In this document: piece by piece, positions 53,379 through 63,796 of the stretch | Layout of the letters: each line of letters opens with the position of its first letter | Position numbering within the stretch: position 1 is the stretch's first letter | Origin: Bacteroidales bacterium | GTDB taxonomy: Bacteria > Bacteroidota > Bacteroidia > Bacteroidales > P3 | Direction of reading: 5' to 3' | DNA: 64,000 bases | NCBI GenBank assembly: GCA_017448185.1 | Contig: JAFSLX010000004.1 | Location: forward strand, 1-64,000 | Made by a program: the position numbers and the translations under genes | The notes under the pieces: model-generated | What the model saw: only the letters and a program-made list of their open reading frames with translations | Databases searched by the model: none | What the model was told of the DNA's origin: nothing

Positions 53379-56255
53379 TTATAGTACGATGTTAATAATC
53401 TTGTTAGGTACAAAAATAACCTTCTTCGGTTCGGCATCGCCCAGCCATTTGCGACTCTCTTCGGCAGCCTTCACAGCCGCCCATGCCTCCTCCTGCGTGC
53501 ACTTGGTCGGCAGATCGACGGTAAAGCGCATCTTACCGTTGAACGACACCGGATATTTCACCGAGTCCTCGACCAGATACTGCTCGTCGAACTTCGGCCA
53601 CTCGGCATCGCATACCGTCGTCTCATGACCCAGCTGATGCCACAACTCCTCGGCAATATGCGGAGCAAACGGGGCAATCAGCACCAGCAGCGGTTCCAAC
53701 ACTTCGCGCTTGTTGCACTTGGCAGCGGTCAAATCGTTGGTGCAAATCATGAAGGTTGAAACCGAGGTGTTGAACGAGAAACGCTCGATGTCGTCGGTTA
53801 TCTTCTTGATTGCCTGATGCACTATCTTCAGCTCGGTTTTCGATGCCGATTCGTCGCTGACATTCTCGTACATGCGCCAGAACTTCTTCAGGAAGCGAAA
53901 CACCCCCTCTATACCATTGGTATCCCACGGCTTGGCCTGCTCAACCGGTCCGAGGAACATCTCGTACAGACGCAGCGTGTCGGCACCGTAACGCACCACC
54001 AAGTCGTCGGGGTTCTGCACATTGAACATTGACTTCGACATCTTCTCGATTTCCCATCCACAGACATATTTGTCGTCCTCCAATTCAAATCGGGCATCGG
54101 CAAACTCGGGTCGCCACTGGCGGAACTTCTCAATATCAAGCACATCGTTGTCCACAATGTTGATATCAACATGTATTGCGGTCACATCGTCCTTGTCCTT
54201 CACCAAACCCTTTGAGATATAGAGGTTATTGTCTGCTTTTGAACGATAAACAAAGTTCGAGCGACCCTGAATCATACCTTGGTTGATAAGCTTCTGGAAC
54301 GGCTCGTCCTTCACCACCATACCGAGGTCATAGAGGAACTTGTTCCAGAAACGAGCATAGATAAGATGGCCCGTACCATGCTCTGCGCCACCAACATAAA
54401 GGTCGACATTCTGCCAGTAGTTGACAGCCTGCTCCGAGAAATAACGGTCGTCGTTCGCCGGATCCATATAGCGCAGATAGTATCCACTGCTACCTGCAAA
54501 TCCAGGCATCGTGCTCAGCTCCAACGGAAACACAGTCACATTGTCTATCTTGCTGTTTTCCACCACGCAGCGATTCTTCTCGTCCCATGCCCAACGGTCG
54601 GCGTGTCCCAGCGGAGGTTCACCTGTAGCCGTCGGCTTGAACTCTTTCACTTCGGGCAACAACAACGGCAGGCACTCTTCTGGCAAAGTGTAGGGAATGT
54701 TGTTCTTATAGTAGACTGGGAACGGCTCGCCCCAATAGCGCTGACGGCTGAAGATAGCATCGCGCAGGCGGTAGTTGACCGTCTTGTGGCCAATACCCAT
54801 CTCGTCTATCTTGTTGATTACCGCCTTCATGGCATCTTTCACCTTCATGCCTGTGACAAAGCCGCTGTTGACCGAATAGCCAGTCTTCGCATCCATGCTC
54901 TCCTCCCACGTAGCGGGGTCGCTCACCACATCCTTCTCCAACGAAACCACCTGACGGATAGGCAGATTGAAGTGGCGTGCAAAGGCAAAGTCGCGACTGT
55001 CGTGCGCCGGCACTGCCATAATTGCACCCGTGCCGTATCCAGCCAACACATAGTCGCTCACCCATATCGGGATACGCTCTTCGGTCAGCGGATTGATGGC
55101 ATAGGCACCGGTGAATACACCGCTCACCTTCTTTACCTCAGCCTGACGCTCACGTTCGGAGCGGTTTTTGGCCCAAGTCACATAGTCCTGCACCTGCTGG
55201 CGCTGCTCGGGAGTGGTTATTTGGTCAATCAGCTCATGTTCAGGGCAAAGCACCATAAAGGTGACACCAAAAATAGTATCGGGACGAGTGGTGAAAATCT
55301 CGAAACTCGGCACCGGCTGCGGGTCGAACTGAGGCATATAGGCCTGTGCGCCAGGCAGCACATTGCCGTTGCTTTTAACATCGAGAGGGAACCACACCGC
55401 GGCACCCTCGCTCCGGCCAATCCAGTTGCGCTGTATTTCCTTCAGCGAGTCGGTCCATTCCACACGCTCCAATCCGTCTACCAGCCGCTGGGCATAAGCC
55501 GTGATTCTCAAACTCCACTGGCGCATCAGCTTGCGTTCAACAGGGTAGCCACCACGTACACTCAATCCGTTGACAACCTCGTCGTTTGCCAGCACCGTAC
55601 CCAACTCGGCACACCAGTTGACCGGGATGTCGGCCAGATAGGCCAGACGGTAGTTCATCAATACCTGCTGCCGCTTCGCCTCATCCCACGAATTCCACTC
55701 CTCCGCAGAGAAGTCCATCGGTTCGGTGCAAGCCAAATCCAATCCTTCCGTGCCCTGCTTGGCAAACACGTCAACCAGCTCGGCAATCGGACGAGCCTTC
55801 TGGCACTGGTTGCAATAGTACGAGTTAAACAACTGAATGAACGTCCATTGAGTCCACTTGTAATATTTCGGGTCGCAGGTGCGCACCTCACGGTCCCAGT
55901 CGAAACTGAAGCCTATTTTGTCCAACTGCTCACGGTAGCGGGCAATGTTCTTCTCTGTCGTGATGGCCGGATGCTGACCAGTCTGGATGGCATACTGCTC
56001 TGCCGGCAAGCCATAGGCATCGTAGCCCATCGGATGCAGCACATTGTAGCCACGTAAACGCTTGTAACGCGCATAGATATCGCTTGCAATATACCCTAAC
56101 GGATGACCCACATGAAGTCCGGCACCCGAGGGGTAAGGAAACATGTCAAGTACGTAATAGTGTGGGCGGTCGCTCACATTGTCGATGTGGTACACTCTGT
56201 GCTCACGCCAGTAGTTTTGCCACCGAGGTTCGATTTCGCCAAAGTTATAGTCCAT
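53379..56255 (-). CDS. leuS: Leucyl-tRNA synthetase
   Basis: The 958-residue protein has the class I signatures: HIGH region [16 protein letters not shown] and KMSKS in [20 protein letters not shown]1 editing domain lies between. It charges tRNA-Leu. It is the first gene of an operon continuing through nusB, DUF1573, yajC, ybbR, coaE, GH3 and dnaJ; all gaps are 30 bp or less. Confidence 0.97.
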   Translation of the reverse strand: MDYNFGEIEPRWQNYWREHRVYHIDNVSDRPHYYVLDMFPYPSGAGLHVGHPLGYIASDIYARYKRLRGYNVLHPMGYDAYGLPAEQYAIQTGQHPAITTEKNIARYREQLDKIGFSFDWDREVRTCDPKYYKWTQWTFIQLFNSYYCNQCQKARPIAELVDVFAKQGTEGLDLACTEPMDFSAEEWNSWDEAKRQQVLMNYRLAYLADIPVNWCAELGTVLANDEVVNGLSVRGGYPVERKLMRQWSLRITAYAQRLVDGLERVEWTDSLKEIQRNWIGRSEGAAVWFPLDVKSNGNVLPGAQAYMPQFDPQPVPSFEIFTTRPDTIFGVTFMVLCPEHELIDQITTPEQRQQVQDYVTWAKNRSERERQAEVKKVSGVFTGAYAINPLTEERIPIWVSDYVLAGYGTGAIMAVPAHDSRDFAFARHFNLPIRQVVSLEKDVVSDPATWEESMDAKTGYSVNSGFVTGMKVKDAMKAVINKIDEMGIGHKTVNYRLRDAIFSRQRYWGEPFPVYYKNNIPYTLPEECLPLLLPEVKEFKPTATGEPPLGHADRWAWDEKNRCVVENSKIDNVTVFPLELSTMPGFAGSSGYYLRYMDPANDDRYFSEQAVNYWQNVDLYVGGAEHGTGHLIYARFWNKFLYDLGMVVKDEPFQKLINQGMIQGRSNFVYRSKADNNLYISKGLVKDKDDVTAIHVDINIVDNDVLDIEKFRQWRPEFADARFELEDDKYVCGWEIEKMSKSMFNVQNPDDLVVRYGADTLRLYEMFLGPVEQAKPWDTNGIEGVFRFLKKFWRMYENVSDESASKTELKIVHQAIKKITDDIERFSFNTSVSTFMICTNDLTAAKCNKREVLEPLLVLIAPFAPHIAEELWHQLGHETTVCDAEWPKFDEQYLVEDSVKYPVSFNGKMRFTVDLPTKCTQEEAWAAVKAAEESRKWLGDAEPKKVIFVPNKIINIVL

Positions 56256-56300
56256 TTTATTTCAATATATTAGGCACGGCCTTTTTCTTGACCGAAATTG

Positions 56301-56331
56301 CAAAAATACGAAAAAAAACGGAATCGGCAAA
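56301..56331 (-). promoter_or_regulatory. Promoter of the leuS operon
   Basis: On the minus strand, TATTTTTG (56308-56301) and TTTG (56331-56328) are 19 bp apart, a full consensus pair. The leuS ATG follows at 56255. Confidence 0.75.
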
Positions 56332-56353
56332 TCTTTTTTATATTTTCTCTATA

Positions 56354-56782
56354 TTATTTAGCTGGAGAAAACTCACTGAATGTATGGTCGTCGTAGACGA
56401 ACACCATCTTTACTACCCGCCTCCCTGACGGAGCTTCATCCACCATAGGCTCCTCAACAGGCATAACATCATAATTATCAACCTGATTCATATCGCTAAT
56501 CAAATCCAACTGCGCTCCGTTCTCCACCATCCGTTCTCCATACTCCGGACCTCGCTCTCCAGTCTCGGCTCTACCTGCAAACATCTCACCCTTGCCGAGC
56601 AACAGCCAGTTGGCATCTATTTCAGGATACCTGCGAATGACCTTCGTCACAAACTCCAAACTCGGGTTGTTCCGCCCACTCAAAATGTGCGACATTCCCG
56701 ACGGCTGAATTCCGATTTCCTCGGCGAACTGCCTTGCGGTGATATTTTTGGCCCGCAAAATCAAATTTATCCTGTTTACCAT
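56354..56782 (-). CDS. XRE-family helix-turn-helix regulator
   Basis: From ATG 56782 the product is 142 residues. The N-terminal HTH is NLILRAKNITARQFAEEIGI ... GMSHILSGRNNPSLEFVTKV, followed by PEIDANWLLLGKGEM, typical of phage-type repressors in Bacteroidota. The C-terminal half is acidic and poorly conserved, with no peptidase S24 motif. A palindromic site just upstream (56787-56798) and a strong promoter (56818-56848) suggest autorepression. Confidence 0.85.
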   Translation of the reverse strand: MVNRINLILRAKNITARQFAEEIGIQPSGMSHILSGRNNPSLEFVTKVIRRYPEIDANWLLLGKGEMFAGRAETGERGPEYGERMVENGAQLDLISDMNQVDNYDVMPVEEPMVDEAPSGRRVVKMVFVYDDHTFSEFSPAK

Positions 56783-56786
56783 AATC

Positions 56787-56848
56787 TTACAATTGTAACA
56801 TTTTTCAAAATCGATTACAAAAATACAAACTATTTTCAAAACAGCAAA
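56787..56848 (-). promoter_or_regulatory. Promoter and operator of the XRE gene
   Basis: On the minus strand, TATTTTTG (56825-56818) and TTTG (56848-56845) are 19 bp apart. TTACAATTGTAA (56787-56798), a perfect palindrome, lies between the expected start and the ATG at 56782. A second TTAC-N4-GTAA site is at 56864-56875, just upstream of the -33 element. Two such sites flanking a promoter are a classic repressor layout. Confidence 0.7.
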
Positions 56849-57297
56849 TTCACATCTTTAAAATTACAAACGTAAACATCACAAATAATAAAAGTACTAC
56901 TTTATACAAAATATGCTAAATAACTTTTAATCAAATTATAAATCAAATAATATTGCATACATTTTAAACAAACACTTTTGAAATACTAAAATTACAAGTA
57001 TCACTTTAATAAAATAAAATAAATATTTGGCAATAAAATTATTAATTGAGTAAAATTCATAAATGTTAATTTATTTAACAAAATTACAATAGAATATGCT
57101 GTTTACAAAAATAAACACCATTAATTTCGTCTAAAATTTACAATACAACACAAAAAAGCAACAACAATAATTTTACAATTATCATCATAAAAACTCGCCA
57201 TCTGACGGCTTTTCTCCACCCCTCCTTACCGATTTTACCCTGCGCTCTATTTCGTGCCGCAAATCGTTTTTCTCCACCTCTCCCCCACCCTCGTTGC
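56849..57297. other. AT-rich spacer with repeated TTACAA
   Basis: About 450 bp of very AT-rich, A-biased DNA between the divergent XRE and typA genes. TTACAA occurs on the plus strand at 56864, 56992, 57084, 57103, 57138 and 57173, and also at 56787 and 56815 within the XRE promoter: eight copies in ~390 bp, all in one direction, far more than composition predicts. The last ~110 bp are less AT-rich and Pro-codon-like. No ORF or RNA gene is seen. It could be a regulatory or DNA-unwinding region. Confidence 0.6.
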
Positions 57298-57299
57298 TC

Positions 57300-57380
57300 G
57301 TTCGATGTTCAGTCGTTGTTCAGTCGTTGTTCAGTGTTTGACTGAACAACGACTGAACAACGAACGAACATCGAACGAAC
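57300..57380. repeat. Palindromic 11-bp-unit repeat, copy E
   Basis: The loop GTTTG is at 57336-57340. The left arm has three units (CGATGTTCAGT, CGTTGTTCAGT, CGTTGTTCAGT) and the right arm mirrors them (ACTGAACAACG twice, then AACGAACATCG), ending in GAACGAAC. The ATG/CAT in the outer units matches on both sides. It is the longest copy, ~60 bp upstream of the typA -7 element. Confidence 0.9.
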
Positions 57381-57441
57381 AAAAACAAGAGAAACACAAT
57401 AGATTTGCAAAAATTCCTATTTATAAATAGATTATTTTTTG

Positions 57442-57449
57442 TATTTTTG
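57442..57449 (+). promoter_or_regulatory. -7 element of typA
   Basis: TATTTTTG matches TAnnTTTG, 27 bp before the ATG at 57476. No good -33 element is seen at the usual spacing. Confidence 0.55.
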
Positions 57450-57475
57450 CAATTTGTTCTAAAATCAAAAATACA

Positions 57476-59311
57476 ATGCAAAACATTCGTAATGTTGCAA
57501 TTATAGCCCACGTCGACCACGGCAAGACCACCCTCGTCGACCGTATGCTTCATCAGGCCAAGCTTTTCCGCGACAATCAGGAGACCGGCGAACTAATTCT
57601 CGACAACAACGACCTCGAGCGCGAACGCGGTATCACCATCCTTTCGAAAAACGTCAGCGTACGCTATAAAGGATATAAAATCAACATCATAGACACTCCC
57701 GGCCATAGTGATTTCGGTGGCGAGGTGGAGCGCGTACTCAACATGGCCGACGGTGTGCTGCTCGTCGTCGATGCTTTCGAGGGTCCGATGCCCCAGACCC
57801 GCTTCGTGTTGCAAAAAGCTATCGAACTGGGACTGAAACCAATAGTGGTTGTCAACAAGGTCGACAAGCCCAACTGTGACCCCGAAGCGACGCAGGAAGC
57901 CGTCTTCGACCTGATGTTCAACCTCGGAGCCAACAACGACCAGCTCGAGTTCCCAACCGCCTATGGCAGCGCCAAGCAGGGCTGGATGGGCGAAGACTGG
58001 AACACGCCCACCGAGGACATCAGCTACCTTATGGACCTGATTATCGAGCACATACCCGCTCCGATTGTACCCGAGGGTAACACACAGATGATGATTTCAT
58101 CGTTGGACTACAGCTCCTACCTCGGACGTATTGCCGTCGGTCGTCTGCACCGCGGCACTCTGCAAGCCGGACAGACCATCACCCTCGCCAAGCGCGACGG
58201 AACACATATCACAAGTAAAATCAAAGAGTTATACACATTTGAAGGCCTTGGCAAGGAGCGCATCAAGACCCCGGTGGGGGCCGGTGAGATTTGCGCTGTG
58301 CTGATGGACCTTGACAAGAACGTGGCATTCGAAATCGGCGACACCATCTGCGATGCCGACAATCCCGAAGCGCTACCCCCCATCAAGGTCGACGAGCCTA
58401 CAATGTCTATGCTCTTCACTATCAATACTTCACCCTTCTTCGGAAAGGAGGGCAAGTACGTCACCAGCCGCCACCTGCGCGACCGCCTCTTTGCCGAGTT
58501 GGAGAAGAATCTGGCCATGCGCATCGAGGAGACCGGCTCACCCGACCAGCTGCTGGTCTACGGCCGTGGCATCATGCACCTCTCGGTTCTCATCGAGACT
58601 ATGCGTCGCGAAGGTTACGAGTTGCAAGTGGGTCAGCCTAAAGTGATTATCCGCGAAATTGACGGTCAGAAATGTGAGCCTATCGAACAACTCACCGTCC
58701 TCGTGCCCGAGGAGTTCAGTTCGAAGGTTATAGACGTGGTCACCCGCCGCAAAGGCGAAGTCGGCACCATCGACACCAAGGGCGACCGCGTGCAGCTCGA
58801 CTTCACCATCCCTTCGCGTGGTATTATCGGCCTGAGAAACACGCTGTTGACCGCCACCAACGGCGAGGCCATCATCGCCCACCGCTTCTTGGAGTTTCAG
58901 CCTTGGAAGGGCGACATGGACGACCACAAATACGGTGCCCTCATTGCCAAGGAGACCGGCGAGGCTACTGCATACAGCATCAGCAAGTTGCAGGACCGTG
59001 GTCCCTTCTTCATCGAGCCCGGCGACATGGTGTATGCCGGCGAGGTCATCGGCGAAAGCCTGCGCCCCGGTAACGACATCGTAATCAACGTGGTGACAGC
59101 CAAGAACCTGACCAACATGCGTTCCAAAAGCGCCGACGACAAGTCGACTTGCAGCCCCGCCATCAAGTTCAGCCTTGAAGAGGCCATGGAATACATCCGC
59201 GAAGACGAATACCTCGAAATCACGCCCTCCAACCTGCGTATCCGCAAGATTATCCTCGACGAGATCGAGCGCAAGCGCGCCCGCATCGCCGCAGGATACA
59301 AGGACGAATAA
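57476..59311 (+). CDS. typA: Ribosome-associated GTPase TypA/BipA
   Basis: The 611-residue protein has the translational GTPase motifs [15 protein letters not shown] (G1), RGITI (G2), [12 protein letters not shown] (G3) and NKVDKPN (G4), then EF-G-like domains and the TypA C-terminal domain. It assists ribosome assembly and growth under stress or cold. It is a single gene here; its stop lies five bases from the convergent recQ stop, with no terminator between. Confidence 0.96.
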   Translation: MQNIRNVAIIAHVDHGKTTLVDRMLHQAKLFRDNQETGELILDNNDLERERGITILSKNVSVRYKGYKINIIDTPGHSDFGGEVERVLNMADGVLLVVDAFEGPMPQTRFVLQKAIELGLKPIVVVNKVDKPNCDPEATQEAVFDLMFNLGANNDQLEFPTAYGSAKQGWMGEDWNTPTEDISYLMDLIIEHIPAPIVPEGNTQMMISSLDYSSYLGRIAVGRLHRGTLQAGQTITLAKRDGTHITSKIKELYTFEGLGKERIKTPVGAGEICAVLMDLDKNVAFEIGDTICDADNPEALPPIKVDEPTMSMLFTINTSPFFGKEGKYVTSRHLRDRLFAELEKNLAMRIEETGSPDQLLVYGRGIMHLSVLIETMRREGYELQVGQPKVIIREIDGQKCEPIEQLTVLVPEEFSSKVIDVVTRRKGEVGTIDTKGDRVQLDFTIPSRGIIGLRNTLLTATNGEAIIAHRFLEFQPWKGDMDDHKYGALIAKETGEATAYSISKLQDRGPFFIEPGDMVYAGEVIGESLRPGNDIVINVVTAKNLTNMRSKSADDKSTCSPAIKFSLEEAMEYIREDEYLEITPSNLRIRKIILDEIERKRARIAAGYKDE

Positions 59312-59316
59312 AAAAC

Positions 59317-61743
59317 CTACTGCTGTTTAAGCACTTGCATGCGAGTCTTGGGCAGAGAAGCAAACTCATCGCTCAAGGCTTTGAAGTGTGCCATTTGCTC
59401 CTCGGTGACCGGAAGCAGACCATGTCCCACCTCGCGGTACCATTTGCGGAGCGACACTTCATCGTACGAGCCAGACATCATCGGATAACGCTGGTTTTGA
59501 ACAACAAACTGTCGGAATCGTTGTATAATCTCGTCGAACGAACCTTTGGGTAACCTCACCACATTGCCCTCATTGTCCCGGTCCTCCTTTAGCGGAAGTA
59601 CAACAGTACCCGCCGCGGCATTAGTCGGTAAACCATAACCGGCCGTAAGTATATGACAGAGGGTGGAAATCACACGGTTGCGACTTTCAAGATCCACAGG
59701 AACATACTCGGCAAGGTCGAGTGTGCGTTCGACGGCATAGTTCCAGTAGGCTTCACGGGTGATAGCGGAAATCACCTGTCGCCATGGAATCAACTCCCAG
59801 ATATCCAAATCGATATCATAACGTGTACCGGCAATTGTCATGTAGTTGTGAGGGTCGCGTGGCTTGGGTTCTTTCGGCTCTTTTGGTTCTTTAGGAGGTC
59901 TTACCTTCTGAGGCTTAAGACCTTTTGCCTCGTCGATGGGAATATTGTTGGCCTCCAAGTATGAACGCACCGCTGCAACGAAGCGTTCGCCGTAAAGTTT
60001 GCAGCGGTTCCGTCCCACCCCACTGATGTCGCTGAAAGCGTCGAGGTTGACCGGCATTGTATCGGCAATCTCGTGCATCGAGCGATCGCTCATCACCACA
60101 TACGGTGGTACCTGTGCTTCCTCGGCAATCTGACGACGAAGCGTGCGCAACTGTCCAAAGAGGCTTGTATCAACCACTACAACCTCTGGCTCTGCCTCTT
60201 TACGATGACGTTCACGCGACTTCGGCCTTTCGAGTTCGGGAACAGCCAACACTGCCATTCGTTGACCACGCAACACTTCCTCCCCCATGGGCGTAACGTG
60301 CAAGTGGCGCTCCTCATTGTAGGCAATCTCGATATAGCCCAGTTGCAGCATTTGCAGCAGGAAATCGCGCCACATGCGTGCCGGCACATCCATGCCCACC
60401 CCGAAGGTTTTCAGCGTCTGGTAGCCGTGCGCCACCACTTCCTCGCTCATCGTACCTTTCAGTATGTCAATCAAGACAGTGAATCCCACCTGCTGGCCAG
60501 TGCGGACGATGCCCGAGAGGGCTTTTTGCACAGCTACCGAGCCATCGAAAGTGTGGGGAGGATTGAGGCAGACATCGCAGTTGTGGCAGTCGTGGTCACT
60601 CAACTCACCAAAATAGTTAAGCAGTATGCGGCGACGGCACACTTGCGCCTCGGCATATTCTTGCATGCGTTGCAGCTTGTCGATATTGATATCGCGCTGT
60701 CCACTCTCTTCTGCGAAATGGCGCAAAGTAATGATGTCCTGTAAATTATAAAAAAGAATAGTCTCACACGTCAACCCGTCGCGACCACCACGGCCTATCT
60801 CTTGATAGTAGTTCTCGATGCTTTTGGGCATGTTGAAATGCACAACGAACCGCACGTTGCTCTTGTCGATGCCCATACCAAAAGCGATAGTGGCACAGAC
60901 CACCTGAATGCGGTCGTTGGTGAAGTCGTCCTGCACACGGTTACGGTCTGTAGTGGCCATACCTGCGTGATAAACTCCGGCGGCAATGCCAGCCTCCTGC
61001 AATTTTGAGGCCACCTTTTCGGAGGTTTTGCGCGAAAGACAATAGACGATACCACTTTCACCACGATGACGGCCAATCAATTCGATTACAGCATGTATAC
61101 GATCACGTTCAGCGTAGCCGCGCTTGACAGAAAGACTGAGATTAGGTCGGTCGAACGAACCCACAAACTGCCTTGCTTCCGGAATGTACAACTGCTGAAG
61201 TATATCCTGTTTGGTCAGTTTGTCGGCCGTAGCCGTCAGTGCCATAATGGGTATCTGCGGGAAGGTTTCTTTCAGCAGCCCCAGCTGGGTGTATTCGGCA
61301 CGGAAATCGTGTCCCCATGCCGAAATGCAATGAGCCTCGTCGATAGCGAAGAGAGAGATGCGTATGTATCGGAGAAAGTTATTGATATCGCTCACAAGGC
61401 GTTCGGGAGACATATAGAGCAACTTCACTTTACCCTCGGCACAGCGTTGCATCACCTCACGGTTGGCAGCCGCGTCGCCCGCGCTGTTGAGAGCTTCGGC
61501 GGGAATACCATTGGCACGGGCGTTCTCCACTTGGTCTTTCATCAGCGAGATAAGTGGCGACACCACCACTGCGGTGCCATCCATCATCAGGGCAGCCATC
61601 TGGAAACAAAGGCTCTTGCCACCACCAGTGGGCATAAGAACAAGCGAGTCGCCACCATTGACTGTATGGCGTATTATCTCCTCCTGCATGGGGCGGAAAG
61701 AGTCGTAGCCAAAGTATTCTTTCAGTGTGGACAGAAGCTCCAT
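59317..61743 (-). CDS. recQ: RecQ-family DNA helicase with extended C-terminus
   Basis: The 808-residue protein has RecQ helicase motifs (FRPMQEEIIRH, MPTGGGKSLCFQ, AIDEAHCISAWGHDFR, GRGGRDG), the zinc-binding cysteines (Cys in QVCRRRILLNYFG and CHNCDVCLNPP), winged helix and HRDC domains. After ~620 comes a Lys-Pro-Glu linker (PPKEPKEPKEPKPRDP) and a ~190-residue extension not found in E. coli RecQ (609 residues). RecQ unwinds recombination and fork structures. Longer RecQ forms are common in Bacteroidota, so the extension may be phylum-typical. Confidence 0.93.
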   Translation of the reverse strand: MELLSTLKEYFGYDSFRPMQEEIIRHTVNGGDSLVLMPTGGGKSLCFQMAALMMDGTAVVVSPLISLMKDQVENARANGIPAEALNSAGDAAANREVMQRCAEGKVKLLYMSPERLVSDINNFLRYIRISLFAIDEAHCISAWGHDFRAEYTQLGLLKETFPQIPIMALTATADKLTKQDILQQLYIPEARQFVGSFDRPNLSLSVKRGYAERDRIHAVIELIGRHRGESGIVYCLSRKTSEKVASKLQEAGIAAGVYHAGMATTDRNRVQDDFTNDRIQVVCATIAFGMGIDKSNVRFVVHFNMPKSIENYYQEIGRGGRDGLTCETILFYNLQDIITLRHFAEESGQRDINIDKLQRMQEYAEAQVCRRRILLNYFGELSDHDCHNCDVCLNPPHTFDGSVAVQKALSGIVRTGQQVGFTVLIDILKGTMSEEVVAHGYQTLKTFGVGMDVPARMWRDFLLQMLQLGYIEIAYNEERHLHVTPMGEEVLRGQRMAVLAVPELERPKSRERHRKEAEPEVVVVDTSLFGQLRTLRRQIAEEAQVPPYVVMSDRSMHEIADTMPVNLDAFSDISGVGRNRCKLYGERFVAAVRSYLEANNIPIDEAKGLKPQKVRPPKEPKEPKEPKPRDPHNYMTIAGTRYDIDLDIWELIPWRQVISAITREAYWNYAVERTLDLAEYVPVDLESRNRVISTLCHILTAGYGLPTNAAAGTVVLPLKEDRDNEGNVVRLPKGSFDEIIQRFRQFVVQNQRYPMMSGSYDEVSLRKWYREVGHGLLPVTEEQMAHFKALSDEFASLPKTRMQVLKQQ

Positions 61744-61749
61744 CTAATG

Positions 61750-62151
61750 CTACATTGCGTCGACAAACACTTGCGGAAGATAGACATTTTCAAGTCCAAG
61801 AGCATCACCAAAGAGCGGTGCAATTTCCTCAGGCCGATAACCAGCAATACCGCAGCCCACAGCGGTGACAAGGAAGGTCAACTCGGGATGCTGACGGGCG
61901 CAAGAGATGAAGTTGGACACTGCATGCTTCAGCGAGGCCATGCCCTCCATCGTGGGCAATGCGTAGGTACGGCCGGTGAGACCCTCTCCCACTCCCCATT
62001 CCGCACCAAAATGCTTGTGGGCGTACCAGGCAGCGCCGCCGCCATGCATTCCCTGCATGTTGCTGCCAAAAACAAATATCTCGTTGCCTTCGAGCGCTGC
62101 AATCTGGTCAGACGCTATCCTGCAGCCGTTTACTATACTTGTATTCTTCAT
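61750..62151 (-). CDS. Small A1S_2505-like phage-type protein
   Basis: From ATG 62151 the product is 133 residues. Motifs NEIFVFGSNMQGMHGGGAAW, HFGAEWGVGEGLTGRTYALPTM and FLVTAVGCGIAGYRPEEIAPLF resemble the A1S_2505 family found in phages and bacteria, which has a macro-domain-like character. Its function is unknown; nucleotide or ADP-ribose binding is a guess. An upstream frame to 62265 reads through the hutH terminator and is rejected. It lies six bases before recQ, in the same direction. Confidence 0.75.
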   Translation of the reverse strand: MKNTSIVNGCRIASDQIAALEGNEIFVFGSNMQGMHGGGAAWYAHKHFGAEWGVGEGLTGRTYALPTMEGMASLKHAVSNFISCARQHPELTFLVTAVGCGIAGYRPEEIAPLFGDALGLENVYLPQVFVDAM

Positions 62152-62223
62152 GATGAACCGTGGTTTTGTGATTGCAAAGATAGGAAAAAAAATTGGTACG
62201 GCAAAGACAAAATCACAAAAAAG

Positions 62224-62256
62224 AAAGGGAACTGGTCCCCAAGGCCAATTCCCTTT
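62224..62256 (-). terminator. Terminator of hutH
   Basis: On the minus strand, AAAGGGAATTGG and CCAGTTCCCTTT form a 12-bp stem (62256-62245 with 62235-62224) with one U-G pair, a 9-nt loop and then CTTTCTTTTTT. It lies between the hutH stop (62279) and the start of the small gene at 62151. Confidence 0.8.
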
Positions 62257-62278
62257 TTCCAACATATAAAACTAAAAA

Positions 62279-63778
62279 CTATTCAACATCCATCGTCTGC
62301 AAGAAGCGGACACTTGAGTGGATATGCTTGTACATGATTTCATCGATATCGACGAAATTGACGCACTTGCGATAGTCGGCCACCATCTTCTCGATAAACG
62401 GGCTGCTCTTAAGGCCTTCCTGATGGCGGAAATCGAGGGCCTGGGCTGCGTTGAAGAGCTCGATAGCCAGCACTCGCTCGGTGTTTTCACACACCTTGTA
62501 GCACTTCGTGGCGGCATTGCCACCCATGCTGACGAGGTCCTCCTGATTTTGGCTGCTGGTGATGCTGTCAACACTGCAGGGAGTGCAGAGCTGTTTGCTC
62601 TGGCTTACGATGCTGGCGGCAGCATACTGCGGAATCATGAAACCGCTGTTGAGACCGGGTTTGGCCACAAGGAAGCTGGGCAGACCGCGTTTGGCATCGA
62701 TTAGCTGATAGGTGCGACGTTCGCTGATGGCACCAAGTTCGGCAACGGCGATAGCGAGAAAGTCGAGTACCATGGCCAAAGGTTCACCGTGGAAGTGGCC
62801 ACCGCTGATAACCATATCCTCGTCGGGCAACACAATGGGGTTGTCGGTGGTGGAGTTGATTTCGGTCTCAACCACACTGGCAACATAGCGGATGGTATCC
62901 TTGGAGGCACCGTGCACCTGCGGAGCGCAGCGGAAACTGTAGGGGTCCTGAACGTGTTCTTTGTGACGGCTGATAAGCTGGCTGCCTTCGGTATATTTAC
63001 GCACGGCGGCGGCAGTCTCGAGCTGGCCCTTGTGGGGGCGCACCATGTGGAGGCTCTCATAGAACGGCTCTATACGGCCGTCGAAAGCATCGAGGCTCAG
63101 GCTGAGCACCATGTCGGCCTGTTTGCTCAGGCGCATAGCCTTCAGCAGGCTCCACACGGCATAGCTGCTCATAAACTGAGTACCGTTCAACAGGGCAAGA
63201 CCTTCCTTGCTCTGCAGCTCGATGGGTTGCCAGCCTTTCTCGGCATAGACTTCCTTCACATCGCAACGACGACCCTTGTAGTACACATCACCCATACCAA
63301 GGATGGCGGGCAGCATCAGGTTGGCCAAGGGGCAAAGGTCGCCGCTGGCACCGAGCGAACCCTGCTGGTAGACCACCGGCAGCACATCCTCGTTATAGCA
63401 GTCGATCAGGCGCTGCACAGTCTGCAGCTGGGCTCCGCTGTAGCCAAAGCAGAAGTTCTGGGCCTTGAGCAGCAGCATGAGGCGTACCACATCCTGCGGC
63501 ACCTCGTCGCCAACACCGCAGGCGTGGCTCATAACGAGGTTTTTCTGCAGCTGGCTGAGCTGCTCCTTGCTGATACTGATGTTGCAAAGCGAACCGAAAC
63601 CAGTGGTCACACCATAGATGGGCACCTTCTGGTTCTCCATCTTCTGGTTGAGGTAGTTGCGGCACTTCTCAATACGGCGCTTGGCCTCGTCGCTAAGGGC
63701 GAGGGTCATCTTCTTATCGATAATCTCTTGTATCTTGGCAAGAGTCAGTTTCTCTTCGGGATTGAAACGATATTCCAT
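62279..63778 (-). CDS. hutH: Histidine ammonia-lyase
   Basis: The 499-residue protein deaminates histidine to urocanate. The MIO cofactor forms from Ala144-Ser145-Gly146 in QQGSLGASGDLCPLANL. Other family motifs are YGVTTGFGSL near residue 55 and VQDPYSFRCAPQVHGA. The rest of the hut pathway is not visible; the gene upstream (63797, minus) is a zinc-ribbon protein. A terminator follows at 62224. Confidence 0.96.
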   Translation of the reverse strand: MEYRFNPEEKLTLAKIQEIIDKKMTLALSDEAKRRIEKCRNYLNQKMENQKVPIYGVTTGFGSLCNISISKEQLSQLQKNLVMSHACGVGDEVPQDVVRLMLLLKAQNFCFGYSGAQLQTVQRLIDCYNEDVLPVVYQQGSLGASGDLCPLANLMLPAILGMGDVYYKGRRCDVKEVYAEKGWQPIELQSKEGLALLNGTQFMSSYAVWSLLKAMRLSKQADMVLSLSLDAFDGRIEPFYESLHMVRPHKGQLETAAAVRKYTEGSQLISRHKEHVQDPYSFRCAPQVHGASKDTIRYVASVVETEINSTTDNPIVLPDEDMVISGGHFHGEPLAMVLDFLAIAVAELGAISERRTYQLIDAKRGLPSFLVAKPGLNSGFMIPQYAAASIVSQSKQLCTPCSVDSITSSQNQEDLVSMGGNAATKCYKVCENTERVLAIELFNAAQALDFRHQEGLKSSPFIEKMVADYRKCVNFVDIDEIMYKHIHSSVRFLQTMDVE

Positions 63779-63796
63779 AGTGGTAATTAACTGTTA

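Noticed and set aside
54279..56057. ~590-codon open frame on the plus strand opposite leuS
   Set aside because: leuS is complete with HIGH and KMSKS motifs; the antisense frame has no family features.
56849..57297. Chromosome replication origin in the AT-rich spacer
   Set aside because: No DnaA-box clusters (TTATCCACA-like) were seen and dnaA is not nearby. The TTACAA words fit an XRE operator better.
62152..62265. Extended N-terminus of the small phage-type protein
   Set aside because: It is translated from the hutH terminator hairpin and has no family similarity; ATG 62151 gives the expected length.
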